NCBI GenBank assembly: GCA_003535475.1
Contig: DOHC01000217.1
Span: 1-5,988 of the forward strand
Direction of reading: 5' to 3'
Source: Nitrospiraceae bacterium
GTDB lineage: Bacteria > Nitrospirota > Thermodesulfovibrionia > Thermodesulfovibrionales > UBA1546
Length of the DNA stretch: 5,988 nucleotides
Under the pieces are notes generated by a model. The model made no database searches. It was not told the DNA's origin and saw nothing but the letters and a program-made list of their open reading frames with translations. The translations under genes and the position numbers were made by a program. Shown piece by piece: positions 1 through 4,507 of this stretch (position 1 is its first letter; each line of letters starts with the position of its first letter).

Positions 1-330
1 TACCTAATTAGTGAGCATGTACAATGGTTCTGGCTATTTCCGTCCCAGACCCTTTCAATGGAGCCAAGAACTAATGTAATTCGCCGTCACCATGTCTATC
101 ATGACGCGCTGCAGAGAGCATTTAAAATTTCTGTAATGAAAGCAGGGATAACAAAACAAGCATCTGTCCACACGCTTCGCCACAGCTTTGCCACACACCT
201 TCTTGAAAGCGGCTATGACATCAGGACTATTCAGGAGCTTCTTGGGCACACAAGTATTCAGACCACTATGATCTATACACATGTGGCTACCAAGAACATT
301 CTCGGTGTGAGGAGTCCGCTGGATAAGTAA
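1..330 (+). CDS. intI: Integron integrase (tyrosine recombinase), C-terminal part, cut by window start
   Basis: The frame is open from the first base to a TAA and encodes the last 109 residues of a protein whose family is normally about 320 residues, so the gene begins left of the window. Four of the tyrosine-recombinase active-site residues are visible: His57 and Arg60 (HTLRH), His83 (LLGHTS) and the nucleophile Tyr92 (IYTH). Two segments point to IntI rather than XerC/D: the WFWLFPS stretch at residues 9-15 followed by EPR and RRHH, which matches the extra IntI domain near patch III as I recall it from IntI1, and the terminal GVRSPLD. IntI enzymes recombine attI and attC sites to insert or remove gene cassettes. 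In the usual arrangement attI and the cassette array lie beyond the 5' end of intI, so any array should lie left of this window. No attC-like site is seen between this gene and tsaC. The catalytic N-terminal Arg and Lys are outside the view. Confidence 0.93.
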   Translation, partial: YLISEHVQWFWLFPSQTLSMEPRTNVIRRHHVYHDALQRAFKISVMKAGITKQASVHTLRHSFATHLLESGYDIRTIQELLGHTSIQTTMIYTHVATKNILGVRSPLDK

Positions 331-338
331 TAAAATCT

Positions 339-962
339 ATGCTTATAAAAATTAATGATAAAAATCTAAGCGAGGTACTCGAAAGGGCAGTTGAAATCCT
401 TAATAACGGAGGAATCGTTGCCTTTCCCACAGAAACGTTTTATGGTCTTGGAGTAAAGTTTGATAAGGAGGCGTCTCTCAGGAAGCTTTATGAATTAAAG
501 AAAAGGACTAAAGAAAAACCGATGCCATTGATTATAGGCGACAGAGAATCCCTGTCAAGGATTGCTGCATCTGTTAATGAGACAGCCGAATCACTCATGG
601 ATAAGTTCTGGCCCGGGCCGTTAACGCTGCTCCTGAAGGCAAAAAGTGACTTGTCATCATATCTTACTGCGAACACAGGCAGGATTGCAGTAAGAATTCC
701 GGGAGAATCAGCAGCGCTTCATCTTGTAAGAGAGGCAGGATTTCCAATTACAGCAACGAGCGCGAATCTTTCAGGAATGCCGCCTGCTGACGATGCGGAT
801 GCAATCATAAGGTATTTTGGCGAAGAGATAGATATAGTGATAGACGGAGGCAGGACTGCCGGAGGCCTGCCGTCAACAATAGTGGATGTGACAGAGAAAA
901 GCATAAGAATAGTTCGTGAAGGAGCGATTCCGCGTTCTGTTTTGGAGAAACATCTGCTTTAG
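339..962 (+). CDS. tsaC: L-threonylcarbamoyladenylate synthase (TsaC/YrdC/Sua5 family)
   Basis: The 207-residue product is a single YrdC-like domain, the size of TsaC, without the extra C-terminal Sua5 domain. The family makes threonylcarbamoyl-AMP from threonine, bicarbonate and ATP in the cytoplasm, the first step of the t6A37 modification of ANN-decoding tRNAs. Visible motifs are FPTETFYGLG (29-38), the basic KKRTKEKP segment (54-61), FWPGPLT (90-96), GRIAVRIP (114-121), TSANLSG (140-146) and STIVDV (179-184), in the family order. The ATG lies 8 bp after the integrase stop; the only purine-rich stretch ahead is a weak GGATAAG inside the integrase end, so coupling to integrase translation is possible. 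The 3' end overlaps the convergent ccdA gene by 4 bp. The YciO/YrdC paralogues share this fold, so the precise substrate is family inference, but the complete motif set favours TsaC. Confidence 0.93.
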   Translation: MLIKINDKNLSEVLERAVEILNNGGIVAFPTETFYGLGVKFDKEASLRKLYELKKRTKEKPMPLIIGDRESLSRIAASVNETAESLMDKFWPGPLTLLLKAKSDLSSYLTANTGRIAVRIPGESAALHLVREAGFPITATSANLSGMPPADDADAIIRYFGEEIDIVIDGGRTAGGLPSTIVDVTEKSIRIVREGAIPRSVLEKHLL

Positions 963-1681
963 AATTTTATTCCGAAGTCGGGGAAAAGCCCTGCAATGTC
1001 CTTCAGCCTGTTAGAGAGCATTATTACGCCGAATGCAATCAGAAGGATGCCGCTGCTGATCATTATTACCCGCATGTGCCTCTGGAGTTTTTTGGAATAA
1101 CTCAAGAAGCTGTTTATGGCAAGCGATGAGATAAGGAAAGGCACTCCAAGCCCGAGCGAATATACGGAAAGCAGTTTTATTCCCTCAATAGCAGAGCCTT
1201 TTGCGCTTGCAAACAGAAGGATTGAGCCGAGGATAGGGCCTATGCACGGAGTCCATCCTGCGGCAAATGTCATGCCGATAGCAAATGTCCCGATGTATCC
1301 GGCAGGTTTGCCGCCAAGATGCACCTTTCTTTCCCGCATCAAAAAATCAAGCTTAAGAAAACCTGCTATGAAAAGGCCGAAGATTATAATGAGTATCCCC
1401 CCGATGATCCTTATCCACTCCTGATACTGGAATAGAATCTGACCTGCAGCGGATGATGATGCACCGAGAGCAATGAATACGGCAGAGAATCCTGCTATGA
1501 ATACAAGCGAGTTTCTGATTGTAAGATTCCGCACCCGCTTCCTGTCCGTGCTTCCTGTCAGGTCTTCAAAGGACATGCCTGTTATAAACGAGACATAAGA
1601 AGGAACGAGCGGCAGGACACACGGCGAAAGAAATGATAATATGCCGGCCAAGAATGCTAATGTGAAAGAGATATCGTTCAT
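959..1681 (-). CDS. ccdA: CcdA-type cytochrome c biogenesis / thiol-disulfide transmembrane protein
   Basis: This is a polytopic membrane protein of the CcdA/DsbD-transmembrane family, which passes reducing equivalents from cytoplasmic thioredoxin across the membrane to extracytoplasmic thioredoxin-like proteins for cytochrome c maturation. Counting from the ATG at 1681 it has 240 residues and about six hydrophobic spans (near 8-34, 57-79, 91-110, 128-158, 168-190, 205-223). The two redox cysteines sit in the expected motifs: Cys21 in SPCVLPLVPSY and Cys146 in GWTPCIGPILG. A GTG at 1690 would add three residues, but the ATG forms an ATGA overlap with the mogA stop and has a GGAG 8 nt upstream, so I chose the ATG. 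It is the last gene of the minus-strand run and its stop overlaps that of convergent tsaC. No thioredoxin-like partner (ResA/CcsX) is in the window. Confidence 0.92.
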   Translation of the reverse strand: MNDISFTLAFLAGILSFLSPCVLPLVPSYVSFITGMSFEDLTGSTDRKRVRNLTIRNSLVFIAGFSAVFIALGASSSAAGQILFQYQEWIRIIGGILIIIFGLFIAGFLKLDFLMRERKVHLGGKPAGYIGTFAIGMTFAAGWTPCIGPILGSILLFASAKGSAIEGIKLLSVYSLGLGVPFLISSLAINSFLSYSKKLQRHMRVIMISSGILLIAFGVIMLSNRLKDIAGLFPDFGIKF

Positions 1682-2160
1682 CTCGCACACTCCGATGTGT
1701 CTCCCTTTATCTTCTCAATCGCATGAGGGATTACATCAATTATGACTTCAAGATTCTCTTTTACAGCCCTTGGACTGCCGGGAAGATTTATTATCAATGT
1801 CCTGCTCCTCACACCAGCCACTGCTCTTGACAGCATAGCCCTCTTTGTTTTCTTTAAACCTTCACTTCTGACTGCCTCTGCAATGCCGGGTATCTCCCTC
1901 TCGATTACTTCGAGAGTTGCCTCAGGAGTAACATCCCTTGGTGAAAGACCCGTGCCGCCTGTTGTAAGTATCAGATCAACCTTACCGGAATATTCAATAA
2001 GCTTTTCTTTTATCATGCTCTTTTCATCGGGCAGGATGTCATAATGAGCAACTGTTGCGCCTATGTTTTTTAATATGTCTGCAATAGCAGCGCCGCTCAA
2101 GTCCTCTCTCTTGCCCCTTGAACCCTTATCGCTCAATGTCAAAATTGCAACCGTAATCAT
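1678..2160 (-). CDS. mogA: Molybdopterin adenylyltransferase (MogA/MoaB family)
   Basis: The 160-residue product is a MoCF-fold protein. MogA activates molybdopterin with ATP to give adenylyl-molybdopterin, the substrate for metal insertion by MoeA, in the cytoplasm. Motifs are SDKGSRGKREDLSG (10-23), LPDEK (43-47), TTGGTGLSPRDVTPEAT (66-82), LSRAVAGVR (110-118) and LPGSPRAVKENLE (127-139). Asp45 and Asp76 align by motif with the functional Asp49 and Asp82 of E. coli MogA as I remember them. MoaB paralogues share the fold, so MogA versus MoaB is inference, though the SDK motif and the NLPG segment fit MogA. The ORF can be opened 27 bp earlier at a TTG (2187), but that adds a non-family leader encoded by AT-rich repeat; the ATG at 2160 begins directly at the MITVAILTLSD strand. 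No convincing Shine-Dalgarno precedes it. It follows the MOSC gene and overlaps ccdA by 4 bp. Confidence 0.92.
   Translation of the reverse strand: MITVAILTLSDKGSRGKREDLSGAAIADILKNIGATVAHYDILPDEKSMIKEKLIEYSGKVDLILTTGGTGLSPRDVTPEATLEVIEREIPGIAEAVRSEGLKKTKRAMLSRAVAGVRSRTLIINLPGSPRAVKENLEVIIDVIPHAIEKIKGDTSECAR
1690..1693 (-). promoter_or_regulatory. Ribosome binding site deciding the ccdA start
   Basis: On the minus strand GGAG lies 8 nt ahead of the ATG at 1681-1679, inside the end of mogA. Together with the ATGA stop/start overlap it supports the ATG over the GTG at 1690, which would itself use the GGGAG a few bases further upstream with 10 nt spacing. Confidence 0.6.
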
Positions 2161-2240
2161 AAAATAAATTAAAAGTTCAAAAATCAAAATTCAAAATTAT
2201 GGAAGTCATTTATTTTTAATTTTAAATTTTAAATTTTGAT
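2161..2240. repeat. AT-rich heptamer-repeat element between the MOSC gene and mogA
   Basis: On the plus strand, heptamers TTCAAAA, ATCAAAA, TTCAAAA run at 2176-2196. A short core containing GGAAGTC (2201-2207) follows, then TTTTTAA, TTTTAAA, TTTTAAA, TTTTGAT at 2213-2240. The two halves are imperfect inverted repeats around the core. The element covers the whole 68-bp intergenic gap and runs into the end of the MOSC gene, supplying its last codons and its TAA stop. It is the only sizeable gap in the minus-strand run. Its relation to expression is unknown: an A/T-only hairpin of this kind would be weak as a terminator, and any promoter-like match in such sequence is unreliable. Confidence 0.7.
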
Positions 2241-2660
2241 TTCGTCTCCTTCTTTGATTTTTCCGCCTTTAATTACTTTTACAAATATGCCTTCTTTTGG
2301 CATAACGCAGTCACCTGCCTGATAATATATGGCGCAGCGCGTATGACACTCCTTGCCTATCTGGCTTACCTCTGCTTCAACTTCGCCAATTGTCATCCTT
2401 GTGCCTATGGGAAGTTCAGGCAGGTTGATGCCTTCGGTTGTTATGTTTTCTGCAAAATCACCCGGTTTTACATCCAGGCCCAGCGCCTGCATTTTTTTGA
2501 TGCTTTCAAGCGCAAGAAGGCTGACCTGCCTGTGCCACTCGGATGAGGCATGAGCATCACCCTCAATGCCGTAGTCTGTTTTTATAACCGCCTCTTTAAC
2601 TGTCTTTTTACGCATGCCTTTTTTGCCGCTTACATTGATTGCCACAACCTTGCCGGTCAT
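2229..2660 (-). CDS. MOSC domain-containing protein
   Basis: The 143-residue protein is a stand-alone MOSC domain, the beta-rich domain of molybdenum-cofactor sulfurases and YiiM-like proteins, where a conserved cysteine is thought to handle sulfur or ligand the cofactor. Visible family features are VKEAVIKTDYGIEGDAH (21-37), RQVSLLALESI (44-54), PGDFAENITTEG (66-77), and a cysteine-rich segment with Cys105, Cys109 and Cys118 (GKECHTRC, then AGDCVMPKEGIF). Cys105 is the likely conserved MOSC cysteine. The ATG at 2660 is preceded by an AGGAAGGA stretch about 10 nt upstream. It lies 19 bp after the flippase-like gene and just before mogA. MOSC and MogA domains are found adjacent or fused in other bacteria, which supports a molybdenum-cofactor role, but the exact reaction is unknown. 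The stop codon lies inside an AT-rich repeat. Confidence 0.9.
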   Translation of the reverse strand: MTGKVVAINVSGKKGMRKKTVKEAVIKTDYGIEGDAHASSEWHRQVSLLALESIKKMQALGLDVKPGDFAENITTEGINLPELPIGTRMTIGEVEAEVSQIGKECHTRCAIYYQAGDCVMPKEGIFVKVIKGGKIKEGDEIKI

Positions 2661-2679
2661 TTAAAAACCATCCTTCCTG

Positions 2680-3579
2680 TTATGTTTTTAGTCTTAAATA
2701 TTCAAAAAGCCCTGCAAGCCCGCCGGATGCAGTGGATAAGAACCATGCAAACGACATCGCTGTTGCCATTTCAGGTTTAACTCCTGCCATGCCGAATAAG
2801 AGGACGAACGCTCCCTCTCTCAGCCCGATTCCTGAGATGGAAACCGGCAGCGTAGAGATTGTTATTATTATAGGGAAAAAAATAAAAAAATATGAGAGAT
2901 AAATATGCTGTCCGAGCCCCAGAGCAATTATATACATGGATAAGATTGCCATTACCTGAATTGCACATGAGAGCATAAGTGTTTTTATAATCACCATCTT
3001 CTGACTTCTGTATTCGCTAAAATGACCGTAAAACTCTGAAAGCGCTTTTATTCCTTTGCCGAGGCGGAGCCTGAATATCGCGAAGCTTCCAATAAGAAAT
3101 AACAGGACTATGGTTGGCAGGAGCCATTCAATTAAAGATCCCTTTACATATTTAAATCCTGCTGCAAAAGATATAAGCGCTATAGTCATAAGCGCTATGA
3201 AACCTATGTATCTGTCCATGAAAACAGAGGCAAAACTGAGGCTGCCTTTGTTTGTCTCCTTATAAAGATAATAGGTTTTTACGGCATCTCCGCCGACAAT
3301 GCCCGGAAGAAATGTGTTAAAGAAAGAGCCGATAAGGTAAAAAGAGAAAAGTCTTTTCCCCTTGAATTCCTCAGGCAGCAGAAGCCTCCACCTTATTGAT
3401 GACACGTATATAGAAGCAATATATATAAATATTACACCGATAAAAGCAAGAGGGTTTATGGTTTTAATGATTGCAAATACCTTTTCGACACCTGTATTTG
3501 ACAGGACAAAATAAAGCAGGCTGGAGCTTACAGCGAGCTTTAGTATGAAGAGAAGTATTTTATTCAGTTTCCGCGCCAA
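2680..3579 (-). CDS. Flippase-like / lysylphosphatidylglycerol synthase transmembrane-domain protein (UPF0104)
   Basis: The 299-residue integral membrane protein has about eight hydrophobic spans and belongs to the UPF0104/AglD-like family related to the membrane part of MprF. Signature segments are FFNTFLPGIVGGDAVK (86-101), DRYIGF (122-127) and LPVSISGIGLREGAFVLLF (244-262). It lacks the soluble aminoacyl-transferase domain of MprF, so it is not a lysyl-PG synthase. Members are commonly encoded next to GT2 enzymes and are suspected to move or handle lipid-linked sugars, but this is not proven. The start is a TTG: an in-frame TAA lies five codons upstream of it and no ATG or GTG is available before the first membrane span, so TTG is the only plausible choice. 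It overlaps the GT2 gene by 20 bp and has only a weak AAGAA upstream, which suggests translational coupling. Confidence 0.88.
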   Translation of the reverse strand: MARKLNKILLFILKLAVSSSLLYFVLSNTGVEKVFAIIKTINPLAFIGVIFIYIASIYVSSIRWRLLLPEEFKGKRLFSFYLIGSFFNTFLPGIVGGDAVKTYYLYKETNKGSLSFASVFMDRYIGFIALMTIALISFAAGFKYVKGSLIEWLLPTIVLLFLIGSFAIFRLRLGKGIKALSEFYGHFSEYRSQKMVIIKTLMLSCAIQVMAILSMYIIALGLGQHIYLSYFFIFFPIIITISTLPVSISGIGLREGAFVLLFGMAGVKPEMATAMSFAWFLSTASGGLAGLFEYLRLKT

Positions 3580-4507
3580 TGATTTTCTTGATTACGTAAA
3601 TAGGTTTTCTCTGGCTTTCGTGATATACCCTCACGAGCATTTCACCCAATAGCCCCATGCCGATTAACTGTATTCCTACGATTATTAATAAAATTCCTAA
3701 AAGGAGCAGAGGCCTTCCTCCCATTGGTTTTCCGATGAATATTTTCTCTATGCTGAGGTAAAGGGATATTAGAAACCCTGCTGCGCCGCTGAATAATCCG
3801 ATAGGGCCGAAGAACTGCAGAGGCTTTGTTGAAAAACTCTGAAGGAATTTAACGGTTATAAGGTCAAGAATTACTTTCATTGTCCGCGACAGCCCATATT
3901 TTGACTTTCCTCTGAGCCTTGGATAATGAGTCGTCTCTACCTCTGCCACGCGGACTCCGTACCAGCTTGCAACTGCAGGTATGAACCTGTGCATTTCGCC
4001 GTATAATTTCAAATTCTTGATGACTTCCCTCCTGTACGCCTTGAGAGAACAGCCGTAGTCGTGCAGTTTAACGCCGGTTACCTTGCTTATAATCCAGTTT
4101 GCAAGTATTGAAGGCAGACGTCTTGTAATAAATGCGTCCTTTCTTTTTTTCCGCCATCCGCTTACAAGGTCATTGTCTTTTATCAAGTCAAGAAGTTTAG
4201 GAATGTCAGCCGGGTCATTCTGGAGGTCTCCGTCCATTGTGATTACTATATCTCCTCTTGCGAAATCAAAGCCTGCTGCAAAGGCTGCTGTCTGCCCGAA
4301 ATTTCTTCTCAGGCTGAGCACAACGACTTTCTTGTCTTCTGCCTGGATTCCTTCAAGTCCTGCTAATGTTCTGTCAGAGCTTCCATCGTCAACATAGATT
4401 ATTTCATAGTCGGATCCAAGACGGTCAAGCGTCTCTTTAAGCCTCTGGTGGAGGATGGCTATGTTTTCTTCTTCGTTATATAAAGGTATTACAACAGAAA
4501 CTTTCAT
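3560..4507 (-). CDS. Family 2 glycosyltransferase, polyprenyl-phosphate sugar synthase type (DPM1/GtrB/ArnC-like)
   Basis: The 315-residue protein has an N-terminal GT-A domain and two C-terminal membrane helices (about 232-253 and 266-291), the layout of enzymes that move a sugar from a nucleotide donor to undecaprenyl/polyprenyl phosphate on the inner face of the membrane. Motifs are VSVVIPLYNEEENI (3-16), VDDGSSD (39-45), RRNFGQ (67-72), the metal-binding MDGDLQNDP (91-99, DGD at 92-94), GCSLKAYRR (152-160), HRFIPA (173-178) and RLRGKSKYG (197-205). The sugar cannot be read from sequence; ArnC, GtrB and dolichol-phosphate mannose synthases all share these motifs. The start ATG overlaps the stop of the upstream GT39 gene as TGATG, with AAGGGA about 13 nt upstream. 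Its position between a GT39 enzyme and a flippase-like protein suggests that it supplies the lipid-linked donor. Confidence 0.93.
   Translation of the reverse strand: MKVSVVIPLYNEEENIAILHQRLKETLDRLGSDYEIIYVDDGSSDRTLAGLEGIQAEDKKVVVLSLRRNFGQTAAFAAGFDFARGDIVITMDGDLQNDPADIPKLLDLIKDNDLVSGWRKKRKDAFITRRLPSILANWIISKVTGVKLHDYGCSLKAYRREVIKNLKLYGEMHRFIPAVASWYGVRVAEVETTHYPRLRGKSKYGLSRTMKVILDLITVKFLQSFSTKPLQFFGPIGLFSGAAGFLISLYLSIEKIFIGKPMGGRPLLLLGILLIIVGIQLIGMGLLGEMLVRVYHESQRKPIYVIKKIIGAETE

Noticed and set aside
55..282. Minus-strand open frame opposite the integrase fragment
   Set aside because: It is the complement of the [12 protein letters not shown] and YTH active-site segments; no protein family is recognised in it.
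1116..1424. Plus-strand open frame of 102 codons inside ccdA
   Set aside because: It is antisense to a gene with a full family motif set, is rich in Pro, Arg and Ser as expected from a mirrored membrane gene, and has no recognisable domain.
2161..2187. Extended mogA start at the TTG (2187)
   Set aside because: The extra nine residues come from repeat DNA and precede the family's normal N-terminal strand; the ATG at 2160 fits the family length.
2161..2200. Sigma-70-like promoter ahead of mogA
   Set aside because: Boxes such as TTGAAT and TAATTT can be picked on the minus strand, but the repeat is almost pure A/T and such matches are expected by chance.
2343..2902. Overlapping plus-strand open frames across the MOSC and flippase-like genes
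   Set aside because: They overlap each other in different frames, have no ribosome binding sites or domains, and shadow well-supported minus-strand genes.
4083..4397. Plus-strand open frame of 104 codons inside the GT2 gene
   Set aside because: It lies opposite the conserved GT-A motifs (VDDGSSD, DGD), so the other strand is clearly the coding one.
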